In this document: one piece after another, positions 40,080 to 47,705 of the stretch
How the letters are laid out: each line of letters starts with the position of its first letter
How positions within the stretch are numbered: the first letter of the stretch is position 1
Source: Actinoplanes cyaneus
Lineage (GTDB): Bacteria; Actinomycetota; Actinomycetes; Mycobacteriales; Micromonosporaceae
Direction: 5' to 3'
DNA length: 64,000 nucleotides
Assembly: GCF_016862095.1 (NCBI RefSeq)
Contig: NZ_BOMH01000004.1
Span: 152,203 to 216,202 of the forward strand
Notes under the pieces: model-generated
Told to the model about the DNA's origin: nothing
The model's database searches: none
The model's input: the letters and a program-made list of their open reading frames with translations, nothing else
Position numbers and translations under genes: made by a program

Positions 40080-42668
40080 ATGCCCGCACTCACCTGGTCG
40101 CTGATCCAGGAGCACGCCGGCCACCCGGCCGGTCTGGTCCCGCTGCTGCTCGCCACCCCGGAGCAGGAGCGGCTCGCCTTCGGGCCCGAGCTGACCGCCC
40201 GGGTCAGGGCGATGCGCGCCGGCGACTGGTGGGAGACGCCGTCGCCCGGCCCGGTGATCGGGCTGGCCGCGATCGCCTGCCTGCCGACCGCCGCCAAGGC
40301 CGGGGCGGTCCTGGGCCGGCCGGATCTGCTGGAGTCGCCGGGCGTCCCGGCCGGCGAGTTCCTGCGGATCGCCGGCGCCCGGCGGCTCACCTGGCTGGGC
40401 GATCTCGGGCTGCGCCTGGCCGGCCGGATCCGCCCCACCGGTCCGGGCCTCGCCGAGTGGCGGCTCGTCAGCGCGCTGGTCCTTCAGGGCGGAGCGGCGC
40501 CACCCGCCACCGCGGGGTTCGTCCGGGGCTGGCTGCGGGAGCTGCACGAGCACGACGGGAACACCCCGCCGGCGGTCCTGGATCGCCTGCGGGAGCATCC
40601 GTGGCGGGCGGCGCTGCTGCCGGCCGTCTTCGCGCTGGACGGGCTCGGCGGCGAGCTGTTCTGGCAGTGGTGGGACGGGTCGGAGTGGACCAGGTCCCCG
40701 GCTTTCGGCACGGCCGTGGCCCGGCTCGCCGAGGAGGGCGCTCTCGACCGCGAGGAGATCGTGGCCGCGACCGTGGACCGGCTGGCACGTCCCGACCGGC
40801 CCGCTTCCCTGCGGCCGTTCCTGCTGCTGCACGACGAGCTGGCGCCGACTGTGGACGAGATGACGCGCCACGCGGCGGACTATGCGCACATGCTCGGCGT
40901 GGCGTCGTCCACCGTGGCCGGTCTCGCCCAGCGGGCGCTGCAGGCGGTCGACGACGCCGGCCGGCTGGACCCCGCGGTGCTGGCCGAGGCTAGCGCGGGT
41001 CTGCTGGCCCGTAAGGAGAAGGGTCTGGCCCGGGCCCAGCTGTCCTGGCTGGAACGGGTCGCGGCGCGTGAGCCCGGCCGGGCCGGTGCGCTCGCCGGGG
41101 CGATGGCCGTCGCGTTCGGCCACCCCTCGCTGGACGTGCAGGATCAGGCGCTCGCGGCGATCGGGCGTCTGGCACCGCGGCTCGGCCCCGGCGATCGTGC
41201 CGCGATCCTCGGCGCGGCCGGGTCGCTCGCCGGCGCCCTGCACGCCCGCGCGATCGCCCTGGTGAGTCCGGAGACGCCGGCATCGGGGGCCGCCACGTCC
41301 TCCGGCGCCACGATCGCCGGGACACCGCGGGCGGCGCCGATGCCACCTCCCATCGCGAGCGCGGCGGAGCTGGCCGAGGAGTTCGGCACGCTGCTGCACG
41401 AGGAGACGGCCGTCCGCTGGGAACGGGTCCTGGCCGCCCTGATCACTCTCGGTCCGGGCGCCGCGGAGGCGCTCGCCCCGGTGCTGGCCCGCCACGCCGA
41501 CCGGCTCGCCGGCTACGGCTGGACCCGTGTCCGCTTCCTCGGCGAGGCGACCCGGGCGATCCTCGACGGCGCCGAAGGCCCGATGGCCGGACGGGTCCGG
41601 TGGGAGGCGGTCTACGCCGGCGACGACGCGTCCCTGATCCACACCCCGGGTGACGTGCTGAAACTACGGATTGCCGAGATCGCCCAGCGCTGGTGCGCCG
41701 CCCCGGTCACGACCCTGCTGGCCACGCCGACCGGCAGCGACGGGAGCCTGGACGCCGAGGTCCTGGCAGCGCGCCTGGCCCGGGCCGAGGCCGAGGGCCG
41801 GGAGCCGTGGCCGCTGGACTACGAGCAGGCGCTGCTCCGCGTGGTGATCGACCCAGCGGCCCGGCCCGCCGCGGAGAGGCTGACGTCCGCCCGGGGCCGG
41901 CAGTTCGCCACGTGGCTGGCGGACGGCGGTCTGCCCGTCCCGATCAGCACCCGCTTCGAGCAGGAGGGCGGCGCGGTCAAGCGCGTGGTGGCCAACCTCG
42001 ACCCGGCCCGGGCCGACGATCGCGGCCTGATCCTGGAAACCCCGATCACCACGCTGTCGCGTTCGCCGCGGCCGGGCTGGGAGAGCGATTACGAGCTCTC
42101 CGGCGAGATCCTGGCGATGGTGCTCCCCCACCACCGTGAGGTCGCCGCGGCCTGGGCCCTGCCCGGTCTCGCCGCGCTCGCCGACCAGGACAGCCGGGAC
42201 GCGTCGCTGGTCCCGCTGCTCGCCGAGGCGTCCGGCCCGATCGGCCCCGCGATGTCCCTGGCCGTGGTGTACACGCTGGCCGCCCGCCACGAGCCGGACC
42301 GGATCGCGGCCGTGGACGCGTTCCTCACCCTGGCCGCGCGGCCCGAGCCGTTCGCCGCGACGGTCGGCGCCGAGCTGGGCGCGCTCGGCCGGGACGACGT
42401 GATCAAGTTGTCCCGGGTGGCGTCCGCGCTCGCCGACGCCCACCGCGCCGGGGCCGCGGCGGCCGTCTGGGAGGTACTCGCCACCGCCCTGCCGATCCTG
42501 CTCCCGGCCGCCCCGCGCGGGCTGCCCGACCTGCTGGAGGTCGCCACCCAGGCCGCCGCGGCGATCGGCGCGCAGGCCGCGATCCCCGAGCTGACCGCCG
42601 TGGCCGCCCGCAAGGGCTCCTCCCGTCTCGTCCGCGAGGCCCGCCGCCTGGCGGAGGTCCTGACCTGA
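40080..42668 (+). CDS. Large helical-repeat protein (DUF6493-like), 862 aa
   Basis: An 862-residue cytoplasmic protein without signal or membrane segment. It is built of many Ala/Leu-rich helix pairs (LAQRALQAVDDAGRLDPAVL, HPSLDVQDQALAAIGRLAPR, AAALITLGPGAAEALAPVL), as in HEAT-like solenoids. A Pro/Ser linker near residue 405-425 splits it in two. It resembles the DUF6493 family of actinomycetes, but I am not sure. Enzyme motifs are not visible. AAGGTGA sits five bases before the ATG. It is divergent from the two-component genes with a 66-bp gap, so it may be a regulated output. Confidence 0.75.
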   Translation: MPALTWSLIQEHAGHPAGLVPLLLATPEQERLAFGPELTARVRAMRAGDWWETPSPGPVIGLAAIACLPTAAKAGAVLGRPDLLESPGVPAGEFLRIAGARRLTWLGDLGLRLAGRIRPTGPGLAEWRLVSALVLQGGAAPPATAGFVRGWLRELHEHDGNTPPAVLDRLREHPWRAALLPAVFALDGLGGELFWQWWDGSEWTRSPAFGTAVARLAEEGALDREEIVAATVDRLARPDRPASLRPFLLLHDELAPTVDEMTRHAADYAHMLGVASSTVAGLAQRALQAVDDAGRLDPAVLAEASAGLLARKEKGLARAQLSWLERVAAREPGRAGALAGAMAVAFGHPSLDVQDQALAAIGRLAPRLGPGDRAAILGAAGSLAGALHARAIALVSPETPASGAATSSGATIAGTPRAAPMPPPIASAAELAEEFGTLLHEETAVRWERVLAALITLGPGAAEALAPVLARHADRLAGYGWTRVRFLGEATRAILDGAEGPMAGRVRWEAVYAGDDASLIHTPGDVLKLRIAEIAQRWCAAPVTTLLATPTGSDGSLDAEVLAARLARAEAEGREPWPLDYEQALLRVVIDPAARPAAERLTSARGRQFATWLADGGLPVPISTRFEQEGGAVKRVVANLDPARADDRGLILETPITTLSRSPRPGWESDYELSGEILAMVLPHHREVAAAWALPGLAALADQDSRDASLVPLLAEASGPIGPAMSLAVVYTLAARHEPDRIAAVDAFLTLAARPEPFAATVGAELGALGRDDVIKLSRVASALADAHRAGAAAAVWEVLATALPILLPAAPRGLPDLLEVATQAAAAIGAQAAIPELTAVAARKGSSRLVREARRLAEVLT

Positions 42669-42767
42669 GTTCTGTCGCCCGGTCCACGACCATTGGCCGG
42701 GCGTTCGCGGACAGGCCACGAGATCGTCTCCCTCACGACGAATGCGTCACCTGGACTGCCTCTCGGT

Positions 42768-42792
42768 GAATCCGGTCATCGAGGCCGGATTC
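42768..42792 (+). promoter_or_regulatory. Hairpin in the glycerophosphodiesterase leader
   Basis: GAATCCGG (42768-42775) and CCGGATTC (42785-42792) form a perfect 8-bp inverted repeat 20 bp before the start. It may be an operator or mRNA hairpin. Confidence 0.4.
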
Positions 42793-42812
42793 AGGAGCCG
42801 TGGAGGAACACA

Positions 42813-43916
42813 GTGGCAGATCGCCGTCAGGTGCTGCGCTTCGGCGCGGTGGCCGCCGCCGCGCCGGCGCTGGGTGGGGCCGTCGCCTCCCCCGCCCTCG
42901 CCCACGACAAGCCGGGCAGCCACCCGGCGAGGCAGACGCTCGTCGTCGGCCACCGGGGCGCTTCCGGATACCGGCCGGAGCACACCCTGGCGTCGTACGA
43001 GCTGGCCGCCCGCATGGGTGCCGACTACATGGAGCCGGACCTGGTCAGCACGAAGGACGGCGTCCTGGTCTGCCGCCACGAGCCGGAGATCGGCGGGACC
43101 ACGGATGTCGCGTCGCACCCGGAGTTCGCCGCCCGCAAGCGGACCGTCGTCCTCGACGGCGTGAGCGTCACCGGCTGGTGGACCCAGGACTTCACGCTCG
43201 CCGAGCTGAAGACGCTGCGCGCCACCGAGCGCATCCCGGGCACCCGCCAGCACAACACGCTCTTCGACGGCCTGTTCGAGGTGCCGACCTTCCAGGAGGT
43301 GCTGGACCTGCGCAAGCGCCTGGTCAAGGAGCTGGGCCGGGACATCGGCGTCTTCCCGGAGACCAAGCACCCCTCGTTCTTCCGCAGCATCGGCCTGGAG
43401 CTGGAGACCCCGCTCGTCAAGATCCTGCGCCGCAACGGCCTGGACCGCCGCGGCGCCAAGGTCTTCATCCAGTCCTTCGAGGCGAAGAACCTGAAGACCC
43501 TCGCCGACCACTACCGCGTCGAGGTTCCGCTGGTGTTCCTGACCAGCGCGTCCGGCACGCCGTTCGGCGACACCCGCACCTACGCGGACTACCTGACCCC
43601 GGCCGGCCTCGAGGAGCTGTCGGAGTACGCCGACGGCCTCGGCCCGGACAAGAGCCAGATCATCCCGCGCACCGCGGACGGCACCCTGGGCACCCCGACG
43701 AGCCTGGTCAGGGACGCGCACCGGGCCGGCCTCAAGGTCATCCCGTACACGTTCCGCGCCGAGAACACGTTCCTCCCGGCGGAGCTGCGGACCGGCACCG
43801 ACCCGGCCGCGTACGGCAAGGCGATCGCCGAGCAGATCACCTTCCTGCGCACCGGGATCGACGGCCTCTTCACCGACCAGACCGACATCGGCGTCCTGGC
43901 CCGCAGCCTGGCCTGA
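42813..43916 (+). CDS. glpQ: Exported glycerophosphodiester phosphodiesterase (GlpQ-like)
   Basis: Hydrolyses glycerophosphodiesters to glycerol 3-phosphate and an alcohol, outside the membrane. 367 residues. The N-terminus DRRQVLRFGAVAAAAPALGG is a Tat-like signal (twin Arg, moderate hydrophobic core, cleavage near ALA-HDK). GDPD motifs: VVGHRGASGYRPEHT with catalytic H47, ADYMEPDLVSTKDG with metal-binding E74, CRHEPEIGGTTD with H89. A very good GGAGG site precedes GTG 42813. The gene end is repeated downstream (see 43894). Located near a phosphate transporter, consistent with phosphate scavenging. Confidence 0.93.
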   Translation: MADRRQVLRFGAVAAAAPALGGAVASPALAHDKPGSHPARQTLVVGHRGASGYRPEHTLASYELAARMGADYMEPDLVSTKDGVLVCRHEPEIGGTTDVASHPEFAARKRTVVLDGVSVTGWWTQDFTLAELKTLRATERIPGTRQHNTLFDGLFEVPTFQEVLDLRKRLVKELGRDIGVFPETKHPSFFRSIGLELETPLVKILRRNGLDRRGAKVFIQSFEAKNLKTLADHYRVEVPLVFLTSASGTPFGDTRTYADYLTPAGLEELSEYADGLGPDKSQIIPRTADGTLGTPTSLVRDAHRAGLKVIPYTFRAENTFLPAELRTGTDPAAYGKAIAEQITFLRTGIDGLFTDQTDIGVLARSLA

Positions 43917-44022
43917 GCCGATTCCGGGTCCTGGCCCGCAGCCTGGCCTGAGACCGATCCCGGCACGCGGCCTCCCCTGAGACCGATCCCGGCACGCGGC
44001 CTCGCCCGAGGCCCATCCCGGC
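43894..44022 (+). repeat. Tandem duplication of the glpQ 3' end
   Basis: The last codons plus stop (43894-43928) recur at 43929-43964 almost unchanged and, shortened, at 43965-43993 and 43994-44022. The copies share CTGGCCTGAG and CGATYCCGG. Only the first is coding. Confidence 0.85.
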
Positions 44023-44201
44023 CCGAGGCCCGGCGTTTCCTCATCCGGCACGCAGACGGCCCGGCGGTTCGCCGCCGGGCCGCACCTTCACCATCAAGAT
44101 CATGCCGCCGTACGGCATTCCGGCGCCCCCGGCCGGCCGAGCCCCGCGCGGATCACGCGCGGCCTCCGCAGCCGGTCCCGGTCGCCACGCGCCGGACGGT
44201 C

Positions 44202-44258
44202 CCGGCTGGTTCTCATGGACGTTATTCGTGCCTCATAACGTCCATGAGAACCAGCCGG
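44202..44258. repeat. Family A palindromic repeat, 24-bp perfect arms
   Basis: Arms 44202-44225 and 44235-44258 match exactly around the loop TCGTGCCTC. Located between the convergent glpQ and phosphate-transporter genes. Confidence 0.9.
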
Positions 44259-44329
44259 AGCGTCGCGACGCGGCAGCCCGAGCGGGCCACAGCGGACGCC
44301 GCGCGAGAACCGGCGTGAGCCGGACGGGC

Positions 44330-44638
44330 TTACTTGGGGACGATCGTCGGGTAGATGTGCTCGAAGCTGAGCTTGTTGCCGAAGCCGGACGCCACGATGA
44401 ACGTCAGCCCGAGCAGCACCCCGGCCACGACGATCGCGAAGAGCAGGTAGCCGAGCGCGGTGCCGAGCGGCCGGCGGGTCCCGGCGGTGACGCCCGAGGA
44501 GTTCACCGACGCCTCCCCCGCACCCCAGGCCAGCGACCGGATGCCGAGGGCGAACAACACCGGGAGCCCGGCGCCGAGCACGAGCCCGGCGACCAGCACC
44601 CGCCACGCGCCGTCCAGCGCGAATCCGAAGTTGTGCAT
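44330..44638 (-). CDS. Small membrane protein next to the phosphate transporter
   Basis: 102 residues with two hydrophobic segments (WRVLVAGLVLGAGLPVLFAL, ALGYLLFAIVVAGVLLGLTF) separated by a polar loop. It lies 12 bp after the pit stop with GGAG upstream, so the two are cotranscribed. The usual Pit partner in other bacteria is a PhoU-like DUF47 protein; this one is not. Function unknown, perhaps an accessory subunit. Confidence 0.75.
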   Translation of the reverse strand: MHNFGFALDGAWRVLVAGLVLGAGLPVLFALGIRSLAWGAGEASVNSSGVTAGTRRPLGTALGYLLFAIVVAGVLLGLTFIVASGFGNKLSFEHIYPTIVPK

Positions 44639-44650
44639 GATCGTCTCCGC

Positions 44651-45922
44651 TCAGTTCGCCGCGGCCACGGGGGCCGGCTCGGTGACCGCTGACTCCGCCA
44701 GGACGGTGTCCGCGCTGTGCCCGGCGACGGGGGCGTCCGGGCGGGCGTCCCAGTCGTCGTTGACGTTCTCCGCGGAGACCTGCTGGGTACGCGAGCGCAG
44801 CCACATCGCCACCGAGGCGGCGACCAGCAGCAGGAACACCACGACCGCGCCGGCCAGGCCGCCGATCAGGTGACCGATCCACCACATCGCGGCGCCGATC
44901 AGGCCGGCCGCGGGAAGCGTGATCAGCCAGGCCGCGACCATCCGCCCGGCGACCGCCCAGCGCACCGCCGCGCCGGGCCGGCCGAGGCCGGAGCCGAGCA
45001 CCGAGCCGGTGGCGACGTGCGTGGTGGAGAGCGCGAAGCCGAGCTGGCTGGAGGCCAGGATCACCGCGGCCGCGCCGGACTGCGCGGCGGTGCCCTGCGC
45101 CGGGTTGATGTCGGTGAGGCCCTTGCCGAGGGTGCGGATGATCCGCCAGCCGCCCAGGTAGGTGCCGAGCGCGATCGCGAGGGCGCAGGCCACCTTCACC
45201 CAGAGCGGGATGTTCTTGGTGTCGCTCCAGTCGCCGCTGGCGATCAGGGCGAGCGTGATGACGCCCATCGTCTTCTGCGCGTCGTTGGTGCCGTGGGCGA
45301 GCGAGACCAGTGAGGCCGAGCCGATCTGGCCCCACTTGAAGCCCCGCTCGGTGAACCGGGCCGCGATCCCGTTGGTGACCTTGAAGATCAGCCAGGTGCC
45401 GCCCGCGGCGACGAGCGCGGCGATCAGCGGGGACAGCACGGCGGGCAGCAACACCTTGCCGACCACGCCGTCGAGCTTCGACCCGTCGCCGTTCCAGTTG
45501 ACGCCGGCCCAGCCGAGGCCGGCCACTGTCGCGCCGATCAGGCCGCCGAAGAGCGCGTGGGACGAGCTGGACGGCAGACCGACCAGCCAGGTGAGCAGAT
45601 TCCAGACGATGCCGCCGACCAGGCCGGCCAGGACGATCAGCAGGAGGCCGGACCCGCCGTGGGCAAGCAGTTCGGCCTTGGGTGCGCCGGACTTGTCCTG
45701 GATCTTCACGACCGCGTTGGTCACGGTGAGGGCGACCTCGACGGAGAGGAAGGCGCCGATCAGGTTGAGAACACCGGAGAGGGCCACGGCCGTTCGGGGC
45801 CGGAGCGCCTTCGTGGCGATGGAGGTGGCCATCGCGTTCGCCGTGTCGTGGAACCCGTTGGTGAAGTCGAAGGCGAGTGCCGTAACGACCACCAGCGCGA
45901 GGATCACGGATGTATCTGTCAC
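44651..45922 (-). CDS. pit: Low-affinity inorganic phosphate transporter (PiT family)
   Basis: 423 residues, about ten membrane spans. Both halves carry the PiT signature: FDFTNGFHDTANAMATSIAT near the N-terminus and SLAHGTNDAQKTMGVITLAL in the second half, with GLPSSSSHALFGGLIGA and ALSTTHVATGSVLGSGLGR. Transports metal-phosphate with protons. The acidic C-terminal tail (VNDDWDARPDAP) is cytoplasmic. Start GTG 45922. A downstream small membrane protein gene belongs to the same transcript. Confidence 0.94.
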   Translation of the reverse strand: MTDTSVILALVVVTALAFDFTNGFHDTANAMATSIATKALRPRTAVALSGVLNLIGAFLSVEVALTVTNAVVKIQDKSGAPKAELLAHGGSGLLLIVLAGLVGGIVWNLLTWLVGLPSSSSHALFGGLIGATVAGLGWAGVNWNGDGSKLDGVVGKVLLPAVLSPLIAALVAAGGTWLIFKVTNGIAARFTERGFKWGQIGSASLVSLAHGTNDAQKTMGVITLALIASGDWSDTKNIPLWVKVACALAIALGTYLGGWRIIRTLGKGLTDINPAQGTAAQSGAAAVILASSQLGFALSTTHVATGSVLGSGLGRPGAAVRWAVAGRMVAAWLITLPAAGLIGAAMWWIGHLIGGLAGAVVVFLLLVAASVAMWLRSRTQQVSAENVNDDWDARPDAPVAGHSADTVLAESAVTEPAPVAAAN

Positions 45923-46208
45923 GCGGCTGATCGTGAATGGTCAACAGGCTTCCCTGCCATAGCGCGAACGCAACATGTATAAGATTCCGCCCTCGTTAAC
46001 CTGTTGTTTCCCAAAACCTCGCTTTGAGTAACTCCAACGCCACTCTCCGTACTTGTCAACCAAGGATTGGTGAACAATCCGCGGATAATAGACACTCCTC
46101 AATTCGGACAACCAGGGCATCATGTCGGGCGTGTAAACTCCCCGGCATCGCTGACGTCGTGCCGTTTTCGTCCGGTCTGAGGCATTCGGAGCCTGACGCG
46201 CGTCCGGG
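45923..46208. other. Relatively AT-rich intergenic region upstream of pit
   Basis: No convincing gene. On the minus strand TATACA (45976-45981) and TTGACA (46054-46059) resemble promoter hexamers but are not correctly spaced to each other. GTTCACC just beyond, at 46070-46076 (minus), is one copy of a PhoP-box-like heptamer. A PhoP-controlled promoter for pit is possible, not shown. Confidence 0.35.
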
Positions 46209-47639
46209 TCAGTCGCGGCGCAGCCGGCGGGCGATCCCGGTGGCCGCGGTCGTCGCGAACAACAGCCCGGCGCCGATCAGCAGGTACGCGATCCAGGCCG
46301 TCCAGCCCCGCGGCAGGTAGGCGGACTGCTGCCCCAGGTCCACCACCGGAAGCAGCAGGTCAGCGGCGTAGGCGACGGCGTGGAACTCGGGAGCCTTCGA
46401 CGCCTCGGCCGCCCGGGGCGGCACCGCCGCGAAGACCGCCCAGCCGAGCCCGAGCAGCGCGACCAGCCAGGCGCCGGCCCGGCGCGGCCGGTAACCGTAG
46501 CCCACGGTGAGATCCTGCAACCAGCCCCACAGCCGGCCCGTCCGCGGCAACGACTCGCGGAGCCGGCGCTCGCCCGCCAGCCGCACGACGCGGGCGTCGT
46601 CGTCCCGCCCCGCTGCCCGGTAGACGGCGGCGAGGCGGGCGTAGATCTGCGGCCGGTAACCTCCCGGGTCCAGCCGCAGCCAGCGCAGGCGGTCCGTGAC
46701 CCGCGCCGACCCGGCGATCATCTCGTAGCCGAAGCCGTCCAGGCTGATCTCGACCGGCCAGGACGACGGGTCGTCACGGAGCAGCCCGATGCGGGCGTAC
46801 CGCAGATCGACCCGGCCCGGCACCGGCGCGCCGTACTGCATGATCGCCTCGGCGGCCGCCAGGTTGCGCAGGTCGAGGGACTCGCCGCGACGAGGCTCGG
46901 TCAGCACGGTGCCGCGCAGCGTCAGGACACTGGCGACCACCGCGTTGCTCAGCCGGATGCCGCCCGCCACCCGGGCGCCGCCGGAGAAGTCGAGCACCGC
47001 CCCCACCCGCAGACCCTGGGCCTGGATCGCCCACTCACCGGGATTGTCCAGGAAGGCGCCGTCGAACCGGACCGAGCCGGCGATCTCGGCCCCACCGAGA
47101 CGGATCTCTCCGTGGCACTCGAAGCCCTTGCGGGCCAGGATCGACCGGCTCACCGTGAGATGGGTGGCGTCGAGCGCCACCGGACCGCCGCTGAGCCGCG
47201 CGCCGTCGAGCAGCAGGACACCGTCGACGCGCGCGCCGGTCAGCGTGATCGGACCGGTCGACACGGCGCCGGTGAGGTCGATGCCGCTCTCGACCACCAC
47301 GCCCTGCGCCTCGACCCCTGCCAGGTCGGAGCCGCTCAGGGTCAACCGGCGCAACCGGGCGCCGTAGATCAGGATCGGCTCCCCGACCTGGGAGTCGCAG
47401 ATGGTGATCGGGACGCTGACGTCGGCATAGGCCAGCCGCAGCGATCCGGTGACGACCGCCCCGGCGATCCGCAACGCCGGCAGGCAGCCGGGCTCGGCCG
47501 GCCGGGCGCCGAGCGCCAGGGCCCGTAGCACCTCGGCCCGGACGCGGCGGTCCGGCCGAGCAGCCAGATCGATCCTCTCCCCGACCGCGAACGCATCCCA
47601 GACCAGGCGTTCGGTCTCGGTCAGATCTCCCACGTCCAT
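46209..47639 (-). CDS. Pentapeptide-like beta-helix protein with C-terminal membrane segments
   Basis: About 476 residues. The start region (VGDLTETERLVWDAFAVGE) is followed by a long right-handed beta-helix of irregular pentapeptide-like repeats (GARLRRLTLSGSDLAGV, ARVDGVLLLDGARLSGGPV), then a helical part (YARLAAVYRAAGRDDDAR) and two membrane helices (WLVALLGLGWAVFAAVPP, WIAYLLIGAGLLFATTAA). Similar Streptomyces proteins are loosely called membrane-associated oxidoreductases, without visible redox motifs. The ATG at 47639 is chosen because a TATCTT box lies seven bases upstream; in-frame starts further up fall in the terminator hairpin of the gene before. Confidence 0.75.
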   Translation of the reverse strand: MDVGDLTETERLVWDAFAVGERIDLAARPDRRVRAEVLRALALGARPAEPGCLPALRIAGAVVTGSLRLAYADVSVPITICDSQVGEPILIYGARLRRLTLSGSDLAGVEAQGVVVESGIDLTGAVSTGPITLTGARVDGVLLLDGARLSGGPVALDATHLTVSRSILARKGFECHGEIRLGGAEIAGSVRFDGAFLDNPGEWAIQAQGLRVGAVLDFSGGARVAGGIRLSNAVVASVLTLRGTVLTEPRRGESLDLRNLAAAEAIMQYGAPVPGRVDLRYARIGLLRDDPSSWPVEISLDGFGYEMIAGSARVTDRLRWLRLDPGGYRPQIYARLAAVYRAAGRDDDARVVRLAGERRLRESLPRTGRLWGWLQDLTVGYGYRPRRAGAWLVALLGLGWAVFAAVPPRAAEASKAPEFHAVAYAADLLLPVVDLGQQSAYLPRGWTAWIAYLLIGAGLLFATTAATGIARRLRRD

Positions 47640-47661
47640 GTAGGACAAGATAGCCATACAT

Positions 47662-47697
47662 GTCACTGGGAGGCATCGGTCGATGCCTCCCAGTGAC
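47662..47697 (-). terminator. Perfect hairpin after the sugar dehydrogenase gene
   Basis: 16-bp stem (47662-47677 with 47682-47697) and a GGTC loop, nine bases beyond the stop at 47706 and immediately upstream of the promoter of the next gene. Confidence 0.9.
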
Positions 47698-47705
47698 GGA
47701 CGGGG

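Noticed and set aside
46050..46080. Full PhoP box upstream of pit
   Set aside because: Only one GTTCACC heptamer is clear; the second 11-base repeat expected of a PHO box is poor, so it is noted only as possible.
45941..46320. Small open frames in the gap upstream of the phosphate transporter
   Set aside because: No ribosome binding sites, codon use unlike neighbours, and the region looks like a promoter region.
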